From JAGWRI01 sp963728785 (GTDB taxonomy: Bacteria; Gemmatimonadota; Gemmatimonadetes; Gemmatimonadales; Gemmatimonadaceae), in the NCBI GenBank assembly GCA_963728785.1, contig CAVSKV010000004.1:1719676-1783675 (forward strand): a stretch of DNA of 64,000 bases. The letters run 5' to 3'. Position 1 is the first letter of the stretch, and every line of letters starts with the position of its first letter. Position numbers and translations under genes: made by a program. The notes under the pieces were generated by a model. That model was not told the DNA's origin and did no database searches. It saw nothing but the letters and a program-made list of their open reading frames with translations. Positions 8,701-17,769 of this stretch are shown one piece after another.

Positions 8701-10212
8701 TCAGTCCGCGCCCCGACCAAGAATCACTGCCGGGATCGTCTGTACCAAGATCCTCGCATCGAGCAAGAGAGACCAGTTGTCGATGTACTCCAAGTCGAAC
8801 TCGATCCAACGTTCGAACGGGGTGTTACTCCGCCCACGCACCTGCCAGAGGCAGGTGAGTCCTGGGCGCACACTAAAGCGCCGCATTAGCCACGCGTCGG
8901 CAAACCGGCCTACATCTCTGGTTGCCATGGGCCGCGGCCCAACTAACGACATCTCTCCGGTGAGCACGTGCCAGAGCTGGGGCAGTTCGTCCAGCGAACT
9001 CCTCCGGAGGAATCGCCCAATTGGTGTAATCCGCGGATCATCGCGGATCTTGAACACCGGCCCGGTGGCTTCATTCCGGTCCTCCAACTGGTACTGCAGC
9101 CGTTCCGCATCCGTAACCATGGTCCGGAACTTGTACATCCGGAACAGCCGCTTCATGTGCCCATAACGGTACTGCGAGAACAGCACCGGCCCCCGGCTCG
9201 TCAGCTTGATCGCAACGGCCACGCCAACCATCAATGGAGCCGCGGCTACCAGCAGCACTAATGCACCCGCTATGTCAATCGCCCGCTTGACGGCTAACAG
9301 CTCTGGGCTTGGCGTCGCCGACATGGAGATCACGGCGGCAGAGTGGCCTGCCGCTCTTGGAATTGCGGAACCGCCTCCGAAGGGGTCGGCCGAGTAGCTT
9401 GCCGGGACTCCCACCCGGGCGCACGCCGCAAGGCTCTGTCTAATGTCGTCGTAGCGGGACTTCACAGGCAGCGCGATCAACACGTCGTCCACGACCCGGT
9501 GCATCAGTACGTGCTCCAGGTGCCGAATTTCGCCCACGTGCGCTACCCCGTCTCCGGCAAGGGCGCGTTGGGGCGTTGAGTCCACGAAGCCGATGACGTT
9601 GTTGATCTGCTGCGGGTCCGACATGAGCTGCCGGTAAAGTTCTGCCGCGCTGGGTCCGCTGCCCACCAGCAGCACCTGGCGCGGTCGCGTGCTGCTGCGC
9701 TTGCGCCCCACGGCCCGCACCGAAGCCCGGAAGAGCCCGGCCACCGGCACGATGGCCGCGCCGAACAGCAGCGAGTGCAGGGCATTCACGTCGCCGCTCC
9801 TGCTCGTGAGCGGAAAGATCATCGCCAGCGCGCAACCCACCGCGCCGGCCGCCGCCAGCCGCGGCCATTCTCCCTGCCCCGTGCGCAGGCGGTGCGGTGC
9901 GTACAGCCCGCACGCCGACAGTACCAGGGGCCACAGCCACGCGAAGGCGCCGACGAGCAGCGCGTTCTTCACGGTCACGCGCGTTCCCAGAAACCCCGCC
10001 AGACCGTGTGGCATGTTTTGCACGTTGCCCATGATCACGACGGCCGCGAGCACACCCACGGCCAGCACCGAGTCGGCCCTCTGCCAGTTTGCGGTGCGCA
10101 CTGGATTCAGGCGGCCAACAGGCAGGGCCCCGTACATTGCAGCCCCGCTGGCGTACTGCGGCGCAGCGCCCGCCCGCGCCGTCTGGCTGCTGATATCAGC
10201 TGGCGCCGACAT
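8701..10212 (-). CDS. Undecaprenyl-phosphate sugar phosphotransferase (WbaP/WcaJ type)
   Basis: The start at 10212 is preceded by GGGGAGG and overlaps the kinase gene's end by 17 bp. Of 503 residues, the first half holds several transmembrane helices and a Rossmann-like CoA-binding domain (LLVGSGPSA). The last 200 residues are the bacterial sugar transferase domain: a KRAIDI helix, FRTM, TPIGRFLRRSSLDELPQLW and SLVGPRP. The enzyme starts repeat-unit synthesis by moving a sugar-1-phosphate from an NDP-sugar onto undecaprenyl phosphate at the inner membrane. Length and domain order match full-length polyprenyl glycosylphosphotransferases. Confidence 0.93.
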   Translation of the reverse strand: MSAPADISSQTARAGAAPQYASGAAMYGALPVGRLNPVRTANWQRADSVLAVGVLAAVVIMGNVQNMPHGLAGFLGTRVTVKNALLVGAFAWLWPLVLSACGLYAPHRLRTGQGEWPRLAAAGAVGCALAMIFPLTSRSGDVNALHSLLFGAAIVPVAGLFRASVRAVGRKRSSTRPRQVLLVGSGPSAAELYRQLMSDPQQINNVIGFVDSTPQRALAGDGVAHVGEIRHLEHVLMHRVVDDVLIALPVKSRYDDIRQSLAACARVGVPASYSADPFGGGSAIPRAAGHSAAVISMSATPSPELLAVKRAIDIAGALVLLVAAAPLMVGVAVAIKLTSRGPVLFSQYRYGHMKRLFRMYKFRTMVTDAERLQYQLEDRNEATGPVFKIRDDPRITPIGRFLRRSSLDELPQLWHVLTGEMSLVGPRPMATRDVGRFADAWLMRRFSVRPGLTCLWQVRGRSNTPFERWIEFDLEYIDNWSLLLDARILVQTIPAVILGRGAD

Positions 10213-12637
10213 GATACCTCCCCGCTTCCGCCAGGTACCGATACGAACCGTCGTAGCGCGCGCTCCGCCTGAGGTCGATATCGTTGAGCAACGTGCCGAG
10301 CACCGGAGCGCGCATGGCCTCCAGCCGATCCATGGCGTAGCGGAGGTCGTCCACCTGCGTGTGCCCGGCGCGCACCACCAGCAGCACCGCGTCCGCCCCC
10401 GAGCCCACCAGCCCCGCATCGGCCACGAGGTTCACGGGCGGCGTGTCTATCACCACCAAGTCGAACGTCGGGGCCAGGGCGCTGAGCGCTTCGTGCAACC
10501 GGCTGATGGTCAGTACGCTTCCCGGTATCGCAGGCAGCGTACCGGACGGCATGACGAACAGCGATCCCTGCTTGTCCAGGGAAATCCAGCGCGCCGCTTC
10601 GCCCACTTCTGCCGTGCCCGCCAGCAGTTCCGAGAAGCCGGGTGCCCTGGCGATGCCCATGGCCGTGTTGACTACGCCGCAGCGCAGGTCCCCGTCTATG
10701 AGCAGCACCCGGAGCCCCCGCAGCGCGCCGGCGAGCGCAAAGTTGATGGCCGACAGCGTCTTTCCCTCGCCCGGGAGCGGACTGGTGAACACGATCACCT
10801 TGACCGGGCGATCCTGATACGAAAGGGCAAGAGTGGCGAACAGCTGATTGAACGCCTCGGTGTACGCGGTGGGCGTTCCGGGCTGCGTGATGAGCAGCGA
10901 CGCGATGGACCCCACGGTGCGATCGCGATCCGGCGCCACGGCCACGTCCGACGCCTTTGCCCACGCCCGGCCCGACCCGAGCATGCGTGGCAGCGTACGC
11001 CGCCGCACCCGTAACCGGGGCAGCGCTCCGAGAACAGGGAGCCCGCCCGCCGCGAGTGCATCCCCGCGCGAGCGCACCGACCGATCGCCCATTTCCCTCA
11101 TCAGCGACGCGCTCACGCCCACCATGAGGCCGAGCAACAGGGCGAGCGCCACGTTCAACAGCGGCCGCGGCCTGATCGGATTGCTCGGCGCGGCGGCGGC
11201 GTCCACGATCCGCACCGCGATGCCGCCGCCCACGCCCGTCACCTGTGCCTCCTTCAGCCGGGTCTGCACCAGCACCCATAGGTCGTTCAACACCTTGGTA
11301 TTGCGCTCCAGCCGAGCCGTCTGAAGCTGCTTCTCGGGCAGCGCGTCGAGCTGCGTGCTGAACTTGGCAGCCTCGCCTTCGAGCGCCGCGACCTGGTTGC
11401 TCAAGCTCTGGAGGTACGACTCCGCCATTCCCTGGAGCTGCGTCTCGATGTCGCGAATGCGATGCGTGAGCACCTGCACGTCGGAATCGGCGGGCGTCCG
11501 GCGAATGAGGAGCTGTGAGCGCTCGCTCTCCGCCTGCGCCAGCGCACCCAGCAGCACCGACGTCGACAGATTGCTCAACAGCGACGGGAAGGCCATGAGC
11601 CGGCGCGACACGTCCTGCCCGCCGAGCAGGCCCGTTGTACTGTCCTGGTGAAACTGCCCGACGAGTTCCGCGAACGCGTCGCGATCCGCCCGCACTCCGG
11701 CAAGGTCGGCCTGCAGCTTGGCCAGTCTCTGAACCTCGGCGCTGGCCTGGTCGGGAACGTCAATAACGTGTTCCGCCTGCTGATACGCGCGCAGCGAATC
11801 CTCCGACGCCCGCAGTTCCCGGCCCAGCGAGTCGCTCTGCTGTTGTAGCAGAACGACCTCGGCGCTCATGCTCCCGAGCCGGGCCGCCTGGCGGTCGGCA
11901 ATGGCGTTCTGCGCCATCAGGTTTGCAATGGCCGCGGCCTGCCCCGGATCGTTGGCCCGAGGCTGAATATCGATGAGATCCGCATCGCGGTCGGGACGCG
12001 AAACGTTGAGCGCCGATCCGAACCGCTTCAGTGCGTCATCGAGCGGGTCAACGTGCAGGGTGAATTCGGGCAAGTCGCGCGCCGTTGGCCCGAGCGCCAC
12101 GAGAATGCCGGCTACGCGACTCGTATCGCCGATCCGTGCGATACCCAACCGCACCGCGGAGTCCGAGCGCGACACGGCGAACGCCCCGTTTCCGCGTGAA
12201 CGAAACACCAACGTCCCGCTGTCGGCGGCCGGCGGCACCTGGAGCGTGGAAAACAGCGCCGTGATGCGACCGTCCCGCGGCTTAAGGAGGCGGGCGCGCA
12301 GCCCCAGCGAGTCGATGACGTTCACGGCCGCGGTCCGGCCGCGCAGCACGTCCAGCTCGGTGCCGATCACGTTGTCGTTGTAGAACGCCTGCACGAGCTG
12401 CGGCACGTTCACCTGTTGGTTCTCGAACGCAACGACGGCCGTGGCCTCGTATACGGGCCGGGACCAGAGCGTGTAACCAATGCCTGCGCCCACGCAGACC
12501 AGCGTGCAAGCAGCAATGAGCAGCCAGTGCCGCATCAACGAGCGGCCCAGATCGCGCAGAGTCGGCTCCGGCAGCTCCGGTGGTTGCGGCTGCCCGGATT
12601 CGAGTCGCTGCATCAGGTCCGGCGGGCGGTAGATCAT
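10196..12637 (-). CDS. Wzc-like polysaccharide co-polymerase with BY-kinase domain
   Basis: The 813-residue protein has an N-terminal cytoplasmic segment, a transmembrane helix (LLIAACTLVCVGAGIGYTL), a long periplasmic Wzz/coiled-coil region rich in Gln and Leu, and a second transmembrane helix near residue 490. A cytoplasmic tyrosine kinase follows: Walker A SPLPGEGKT near residue 620, Walker A' LLIDGDLR near 650 and Walker B VVIDTPP near 730. The last 20 residues contain four tyrosines, a short version of the autophosphorylated tail. Together with Wza it controls chain length and export. It is encoded 13 bases after wza. Confidence 0.92.
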   Translation of the reverse strand: MIYRPPDLMQRLESGQPQPPELPEPTLRDLGRSLMRHWLLIAACTLVCVGAGIGYTLWSRPVYEATAVVAFENQQVNVPQLVQAFYNDNVIGTELDVLRGRTAAVNVIDSLGLRARLLKPRDGRITALFSTLQVPPAADSGTLVFRSRGNGAFAVSRSDSAVRLGIARIGDTSRVAGILVALGPTARDLPEFTLHVDPLDDALKRFGSALNVSRPDRDADLIDIQPRANDPGQAAAIANLMAQNAIADRQAARLGSMSAEVVLLQQQSDSLGRELRASEDSLRAYQQAEHVIDVPDQASAEVQRLAKLQADLAGVRADRDAFAELVGQFHQDSTTGLLGGQDVSRRLMAFPSLLSNLSTSVLLGALAQAESERSQLLIRRTPADSDVQVLTHRIRDIETQLQGMAESYLQSLSNQVAALEGEAAKFSTQLDALPEKQLQTARLERNTKVLNDLWVLVQTRLKEAQVTGVGGGIAVRIVDAAAAPSNPIRPRPLLNVALALLLGLMVGVSASLMREMGDRSVRSRGDALAAGGLPVLGALPRLRVRRRTLPRMLGSGRAWAKASDVAVAPDRDRTVGSIASLLITQPGTPTAYTEAFNQLFATLALSYQDRPVKVIVFTSPLPGEGKTLSAINFALAGALRGLRVLLIDGDLRCGVVNTAMGIARAPGFSELLAGTAEVGEAARWISLDKQGSLFVMPSGTLPAIPGSVLTISRLHEALSALAPTFDLVVIDTPPVNLVADAGLVGSGADAVLLVVRAGHTQVDDLRYAMDRLEAMRAPVLGTLLNDIDLRRSARYDGSYRYLAEAGRYHVGAS

Positions 12638-12650
12638 CGATCGGTTCCGG

Positions 12651-13334
12651 TCACGGATGGATCCTCGCCGCCACGATGATTGCTATAGCGGTAAGACTGG
12701 ACGCGACCAGCGCGACGTTCCGCTCCAGCCAGCTCCGTTCGGGCACCACGACCTCGTCGCCCGACTGCAGCGAAGAATCGGCAACGGCCGGCGCATCGGA
12801 GCGCTTGATCGGTATTTCCCGCCCGTCGCGCAGCAGCCGGACTCGCCCCCGGTCTCCGTCCGGCGTAACGCCCCCCGCCAGCGCCACCGCACCTAGTACG
12901 CTCACCGTTGGGTCGGCGTATTGGAAGCCCGCATTCCGTACCGAACCGGAAACGACGATGCGCCGGAGCGGCGTCACCTCGATGGATGGGTCGCGCAGGC
13001 TCACGGAGTACCGCGCAAGGATCAGCGCCCTGAGCGAGTCGGTGGAGATCCGGTCCACCTGGATGCGCCCGATCTTGGGGAAGGTGACCCCGCCGTCTGG
13101 CTGGACCTCGAACTCGCCCGAGAGGTCCGGCTCGCGCCAGACGTTCACTCTGATCTTGTCGCCGGGCTGCAACGCCCTGTCGCCTGGCTGCAACGCGCGC
13201 GCAGCCGGGCCGGGCTCGGCCCCCGAAGCCTGTTGCGCCTCTATAGCCAGCGTCGGCACTGCACCAATCAGCAGCACCAAAGCCAGCGACCCAGTCAGTG
13301 GGCTCCATCGCCCACGAAGCGCGCTCAACTGCAT
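12651..13334 (-). CDS. Wza-like polysaccharide export protein
   Basis: The 227-residue protein begins with a hydrophobic signal segment. A Poly_export domain follows (GDKIRVNVWREPDLSGEFEVQ, then GGVTFPKIGRI), then an SLBB-type region (VVVSGSVRNAGFQY-like, with GGVTPDGDRGRVRL). A C-terminal transmembrane stretch precedes ARIHP. A short internal duplication, ALQPGD repeated just before the domain, is visible in the DNA as a direct repeat. The protein would form the periplasmic/outer-membrane exit pore or an adaptor for the polymer made by this locus. No clear lipobox is seen. It opens the main transcription unit, followed directly by the Wzc-like gene. Confidence 0.88.
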   Translation of the reverse strand: MQLSALRGRWSPLTGSLALVLLIGAVPTLAIEAQQASGAEPGPAARALQPGDRALQPGDKIRVNVWREPDLSGEFEVQPDGGVTFPKIGRIQVDRISTDSLRALILARYSVSLRDPSIEVTPLRRIVVSGSVRNAGFQYADPTVSVLGAVALAGGVTPDGDRGRVRLLRDGREIPIKRSDAPAVADSSLQSGDEVVVPERSWLERNVALVASSLTAIAIIVAARIHP

Positions 13335-13753
13335 TCTACTGCCGCCACCATCTAGAGAAAGCCAATCCGTAGGGGAAATCGGCTACTGCCCACCCGCCTG
13401 ACACGTCGGTTGCCATCCGTCATGCATATTCCGCACCACTGATACCGCTCCCGCCGTTCGCGCGATGAGCCGCCACGAGAAGCCCGGCGGCAATTCGAGT
13501 TTTTTGATAGCTCACCGCCCCACCAGTCTGAGAATACGCGGGGGCAGTGACAATAGCGCCAAGTGCCATGTTCCGGAATGGTTGTGAGTCCACTCGCAAT
13601 TGCATTCGGGCAACCCCCGACACGCCCCGTCGAAGGCGAGTGCGGGCCCAAAGACGAAGCGCCGGCCCCTCTCGGGCGACCGACGCCTCGCTAACCCATT
13701 GATTCCATTGCACTTGTATGGTTGCGTCCCCCGCGATTCGATCCCGCGGAACG
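13335..13753. other. Intergenic region upstream of the polysaccharide export genes
   Basis: This gap of about 420 bp separates the dprE2-like gene from wza. Possible short frames in it look like shadows. It is the most likely place for the promoter of the leftward operon starting at wza, but no convincing -35/-10 pair, operator or RNA leader could be picked out by eye. Confidence 0.4.
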
Positions 13754-14528
13754 TCAAAGCTTCATCCGCTTGAAGACCCGTTCCGGAATCGCCCTGATCA
13801 CGGCCATGATCCCGAACCACACCCATGGCAGATAGACCACATCGGCGCCCCTGTCCACCGCGCGGACGATCCCGCGTGCGACGTGTTCGGGACTGGCCCA
13901 GAGCGGACCCTTCTGCGCCATTCCCGCCGTCATCGGCGTAACGACCTGACCCGGCTTGATGGTCACGACGGCAATGCCCAGCGGATACAACCGGTTGCGC
14001 AACCCCTGCAGAAAAAAGGCTGACCATCCCCTTGGAGGCACCATATACGTAGTTGGATTGCCGCCCCCGATCGCCCGCCACGGAGCTGATGACGGCCAGA
14101 CGCCCGTACCCTTGGCGCTCGAGTACGTTGGCCAGCAGCGTGCACAGGCTGATCACCGAAATCGCATTGGTGTGAACGGCGGCGATCGTTTCGCGCACGT
14201 CACCGGCACACGCCGCCTGGTCCGGCAGCGTGCCGTGCGCGATCAACACCCCGTCGATCGTTCCGAGCATGGCCTGCGCTTCCGAAATCAATTCGCCGTG
14301 CCGCGCCAGATCGTCCAGGTCGGCCGGTTTCGCGAAGATCCGGCTCGCGCCGTCCGCGCCGGCACGCACGCGAAGGTCGGCGGCCACGGCCTCGAGCTTC
14401 TCGACGTTGCGCCCCACCAGCACCAGCGAGGCGCCGCGCACCACCCACAGCCTGGCGGTTTGCTCCGCGATGGCAGAAGTGGCCCCGAAGATCACGACGT
14501 TCCGCACCGGCCGGCCGCGCGCGCTCAT
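13754..14528 (-). pseudogene. dprE2: dprE2-like short-chain dehydrogenase, frameshifted
   Basis: The N-terminal two thirds start at 14528, with ATGA overlapping the dprE1 stop. They read as an SDR: VVIFGATSAIAEQTARL cofactor motif, a GVLIAHGT strand, a VISSVAG serine and a YGASKG active-site Tyr/Lys. Directly after that, a run of six A on the plus strand (14012-14017) breaks the frame. The continuation LQGLRNRLYPLGIAVVTIKPG lies in the next frame and ends normally at 13754. Removing one base from the run restores a protein of about 257 residues. DprE2 enzymes reduce the keto intermediate made by DprE1. A sequencing error, a real pseudogene or transcriptional slippage are all possible. Confidence 0.8.
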
Positions 14529-15808
14529 GGCATCACCCGCCGCCAGAAGCTGGACGAGAATGCCGGGTCCATGAATCGAGTGAACGCGTTCAGCATGGGA
14601 TAACCATTGGCGAACATGGACGCGGACATGCGCGCGTCCTTCGCGGGGTACAGCGTGCCCCCGGCCTCGGCCACGATGGCGTCGAGTTCGGCGAACAGGG
14701 CGTCCGTGCGCGCTCCGTGATACGGAAAGTCCAATGCCAGCGTGACGCCCGGCCTCGCGAACGCCAGCATGCCCGGCGACGGACGGTCGCCGAACGTCTT
14801 GAGCACCGCGAGAAACGAGCCCTGCCCTCGCCGCCCCAGGCAGTCGAACAGCGCCTGGGCGCCGTCGGCCATCGCGCGCCGCGGGATGACGCACTGGTAC
14901 TGCAGGAACCCCCGGCGTCCGTAGATCCGGTTCCAGTGCTCGATCTTGTCCAGCGGGTAGAAGAACGGTGCATAATGGCAGATGCTCTGAGCAGGAATCG
15001 GGCGATGATAGTAGAGACCGTTGAACGCCCGGAGGCTGAGCGCGTTGATGAGCGAGATCGGAGGCGCAAAGGGCACGCTGAACGTGCGATTGCCCGGCAC
15101 GGCGCGATCCGGCGGCTCAGCCGCGAACTCTCCGGCGGTATAGATCCCCCGCCCGCCGCTCAGGCAGTCCACCCACGCCACGGTGTTGGGGTAGCGCGCC
15201 CCCAGCTCCACGTCCAGTTCCCAGTATTCCTCCAGCGTGCCGAAACGGTAATCGACCCGCGACACGAACGGCGTCCTGATGGGCTGCAACCGGATCTCCA
15301 CCCACGTGATGAGCCCGGTGAGGCCCAGTCCGCCAACCGTTGCCGCGAACCAGTCGGCGCGGAGGTCCGGCCGGCATTCGAACCGGGACCCGTCGGAGCG
15401 AACGAGTTCCAGCGCGCGAACGTGGCAGCCGAAGGTGCCCGCGGCATGGTGGTTCTTTCCGTGCACGTCGTTGGCCACCGCGCCTCCGAGAGTCACGAAA
15501 CGAGTGCCGGGCGTCACCGGCAGGAACCAGCCCGCCGGCACGGTCAGCGCCAGAATCTGGTCCAACGTCACCCCCGACTCCGCCCGCAACACCCCGCTCA
15601 CGGCGTCGAACGAGATGAAACGGTCGAGGCCTGTCGTCAACAGGAGCACCCCGCCGTCGTTGAGCGCGACGTCTCCATAGCTGCGCCCCATGCCGTGGGC
15701 CAGCATGCTGCGGCCCGACGGCTGCGGCAACGGACCGAACCGGTCGGTGATCGCGTGCTCGCGCGCGGCGCGGTAGCGCGGATAGCGCCCCCACGACTCA
15801 GCGGGCAT
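14525..15808 (-). CDS. dprE1: FAD-binding oxidoreductase, DprE1-like
   Basis: The 427-residue protein shows the FAD_binding_4 fold of decaprenylphosphoryl-ribose 2-oxidase. A GMGRSYGD motif lies near residue 40, followed by VTPGTRFVTLGGAVANDVHGKNHHAAGTFG, which is the flavin-contacting region of DprE1, and by the ALO-type C-terminal half. With DprE2 the family epimerises polyprenyl-phospho-ribose to arabinose. In non-mycobacteria the pair usually sits in cell-envelope glycan clusters, as here. It is the first gene of the dprE1-dprE2 unit and starts 15 bases after a DUF481 gene in the same direction. The exact substrate in this organism is not known. Confidence 0.88.
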   Translation of the reverse strand: MPAESWGRYPRYRAAREHAITDRFGPLPQPSGRSMLAHGMGRSYGDVALNDGGVLLLTTGLDRFISFDAVSGVLRAESGVTLDQILALTVPAGWFLPVTPGTRFVTLGGAVANDVHGKNHHAAGTFGCHVRALELVRSDGSRFECRPDLRADWFAATVGGLGLTGLITWVEIRLQPIRTPFVSRVDYRFGTLEEYWELDVELGARYPNTVAWVDCLSGGRGIYTAGEFAAEPPDRAVPGNRTFSVPFAPPISLINALSLRAFNGLYYHRPIPAQSICHYAPFFYPLDKIEHWNRIYGRRGFLQYQCVIPRRAMADGAQALFDCLGRRGQGSFLAVLKTFGDRPSPGMLAFARPGVTLALDFPYHGARTDALFAELDAIVAEAGGTLYPAKDARMSASMFANGYPMLNAFTRFMDPAFSSSFWRRVMP

Positions 15809-15823
15809 GGCGCCGATGCCGGA

Positions 15824-16558
15824 TCAGAACGTCACCTGCGCGCCCGTGGTCAGCAGCCGGTCCGTGGTCCCGAACTTCGCCGGCGGGTTGCTGTTGTACT
15901 GGATGGCGTAGCTCACCTTGATGCCGACGTGCGCCGAGATCGGCGCCACCACCGACGACTGCGTGTTCACGCGATACGCGCCGCTCATCTGCAGGTCGGG
16001 CAGGTACTCGGCCAGCTGCTGGAAATACGCCGCCTTGCTGAACGAGTGCTTGTAGTTGGCCGCCAGCCGCGCCGACGTATAGTCCTCGCTCGTGCCGTCC
16101 ACGTTCGACTGCTGCGTCTCCACGCCGCCGGCGTCGATGCTCAGCGAGTCGCTGGCCTCCACCACCGCCTTCCATTGAAAGCCCAACATCTCGTTCACCC
16201 GCGAATCGAATCCGGCAAACGGGTTCCGTTCGTACGATACGCCGGCGAACAGCCCCAGCCGCGGCTGGAACGCCCAGTCGGCGCGCCCCGCGATGAGGAA
16301 CTGGTTGGCGCTCTCCGTGGCGTTGGTCTCGCCGTACACGTACGCCGCCGTCTGCGTGAGCGTCCACTGGCCGTCGGTGTGCACGATCTTGTCGCCCACA
16401 TTGAGCGTGCTGAGTTTGGTGTTGCCCGAGGCGTTGACGTAGCCCAGGTCGCCGGTGAACGACGTGGTGGGCTTGGCCGTCTGCGCGCCGGCGACGGAGG
16501 CAAAAGCGAGGAGGGCGGCGCACTCGACGAGCAGCGCCGCGCACCGATGTCTGAACAA
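15824..16558 (-). CDS. DUF481/YdiY-type outer-membrane beta-barrel protein
   Basis: A cleavable signal peptide (LLAFASVAGAQT) is followed by about 220 residues of alternating polar/hydrophobic strands beginning TSFTGDLGYVNASGNTKL. This opening, with its GN(T)K pattern, is the DUF481 (YdiY) signature. The chain ends with Phe (LTTGAQVTF), the usual outer-membrane insertion signal. Function in the family is unclear, but the members are small outer-membrane barrels. It lies 15 bases upstream of the DprE1-like gene in the same direction and could be co-transcribed with the polysaccharide locus. No enzyme motif is visible. Confidence 0.85.
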   Translation of the reverse strand: MFRHRCAALLVECAALLAFASVAGAQTAKPTTSFTGDLGYVNASGNTKLSTLNVGDKIVHTDGQWTLTQTAAYVYGETNATESANQFLIAGRADWAFQPRLGLFAGVSYERNPFAGFDSRVNEMLGFQWKAVVEASDSLSIDAGGVETQQSNVDGTSEDYTSARLAANYKHSFSKAAYFQQLAEYLPDLQMSGAYRVNTQSSVVAPISAHVGIKVSYAIQYNSNPPAKFGTTDRLLTTGAQVTF

Positions 16559-16589
16559 ATGAGACTCCGTGAAATTTGGTGGCTGGTGT

Positions 16590-17036
16590 CTACAGCTGAG
16601 ACGTACAGTTGGGGCACCGCTTGGCGGCGATCGGGATCTGCGTGGCGCAGAACGCGCAGGCCTTGGTCGTCGGCGGCCCGGCGGGCGCCGGCGCGGGCTG
16701 CAGCTTGGCCACCATCTTGACCACCACGAAGATGCAGGCCGCGACGATCAGGAAGGTCACCGTCTGGTTGATGAACACCCCGTAGTTCAGCGTCACGGCG
16801 CCGGCGGCCTTGGCGTCGGCCAGCGACGCGTACGGCGCCATGGCCTTGGCGCCTTCCTTGAGCACCACGAACTTGTTGCCGAAGTCTATGCCGCCCGTGG
16901 CAAGCCCGAGAGGTGGCATGAGGATGTCGTCAACCAGCGACTTGACGATGGCGCCGAACGCGGCGCCGATGATGACGCCCACGGCCAGGTCGACAACGCT
17001 GCCGCGCATGATGAACGCCTTGAAGTCCTTGAGCAT
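16590..17036 (-). CDS. mscL: Large-conductance mechanosensitive channel with C-terminal zinc ribbon
   Basis: The start at 17036 (MLKDFKAFIMRG) follows an AGAGGA site. An in-frame ATG at 17063 would add nine residues. MscL is recognised from FIMRGSVVDLAVGVIIGAAFG (TM1), VDDILMPPLG, and the second helix VFINQTVTFLIVAACIFVVV. The channel opens under membrane tension to release solutes during osmotic downshock. After TM2 a Pro/Ala linker leads into a CxxC-x10-CxxC zinc ribbon (CAFC...CPNC) in the last 25 residues. The ribbon replaces the usual C-terminal helical bundle and occurs in some environmental MscL proteins. The total length is 148 residues. Confidence 0.93.
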   Translation of the reverse strand: MLKDFKAFIMRGSVVDLAVGVIIGAAFGAIVKSLVDDILMPPLGLATGGIDFGNKFVVLKEGAKAMAPYASLADAKAAGAVTLNYGVFINQTVTFLIVAACIFVVVKMVAKLQPAPAPAGPPTTKACAFCATQIPIAAKRCPNCTSQL

Positions 17037-17147
17037 GAGTCCTCTGTGCCTGGGGAATGACACGACGATGAGCCAGAAACGTAATATTCATCCTCCCGGG
17101 AGCCGAGTGGGTACCGGGTGGCCGATCTTACCTGCGCGACGCGGCCA

Positions 17148-17627
17148 TCACAGCTTGGCGAGAATCTCGAGCGCGAGGGCCCTTTCCTTGGCCTTGACCT
17201 GGTCTACGGGAAAGCCGTATACGCGGACATTGAACGCGAATTCACCCTTCTTCACGCTGAGGCCCGTGCCGAAGCCCGGCGTCGTCATATAGAGAGCGTC
17301 GTCGCCGACGCCGCTCAGGGGCGTCTTGACGATGCCCTTCATCGGCACCTTCTCGTAGCCGAACGACTTTGCGGTTTCGGTCGCGAGTGCGACGCGCTTG
17401 GGGCTGGGGTCTGGCTTGCCTGCCTCGTTCCAACCGCAGACCGCCGTGCTCTTCGCCACGAGGTACTGGCCCGCCCCGGCGGGCACGCCGAGCGCGGCGC
17501 TCACCTGTGCCTGCGTCAGCAGGGCGCACGCGTCGGGGAGCGGCTCGCTGGCCGCCGCCCGCGCCGTGCCCGCGGCAAAGAGGAGACCCGATCCGATGAC
17601 TGCGGAAATGGCACGGCTGGACCTCAT
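17148..17627 (-). CDS. Secreted protein of unknown function (DUF3558-like)
   Basis: The start at 17627 is preceded by a GGAGGG site and gives 159 residues with a signal peptide ending around AAGTARAAA. The mature part begins DACALLTQAQVSAALGVP, a pattern seen in DUF3558-type and related periplasmic proteins. It has a second cysteine (AVCGWNE) that may pair with the first. The rest is a mixed alpha/beta domain without catalytic motifs. It is transcribed divergently from the membrane glycosyltransferase to its right. Its function is not known. Confidence 0.72.
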   Translation of the reverse strand: MRSSRAISAVIGSGLLFAAGTARAAASEPLPDACALLTQAQVSAALGVPAGAGQYLVAKSTAVCGWNEAGKPDPSPKRVALATETAKSFGYEKVPMKGIVKTPLSGVGDDALYMTTPGFGTGLSVKKGEFAFNVRVYGFPVDQVKAKERALALEILAKL

Positions 17628-17769
17628 GGCGCTACCCTCCTTGGCGTCGGCTGCCCATGGGCAGCCGGGGGTTTTCGTTTCGACGTGCTCTTGGGCGGCC
17701 CGTCCGGCAGCGAGTATATCGGTATTCGCGTCGGCCGACAAGCGAGCCCATGGCCCGCCCCCCGTGTCC

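Noticed and set aside
9689..11014. A 441-codon plus-strand frame
   Set aside because: It is antisense to the initiating transferase and Wzc-like genes, which have full domain support, and its composition is typical of a shadow.
14717..16720. A 667-codon open frame on the plus strand
   Set aside because: It lies opposite the DprE1-like and DUF481 genes, is extremely Arg/His/Gly-rich and shows no domain. It is a GC-rich shadow.
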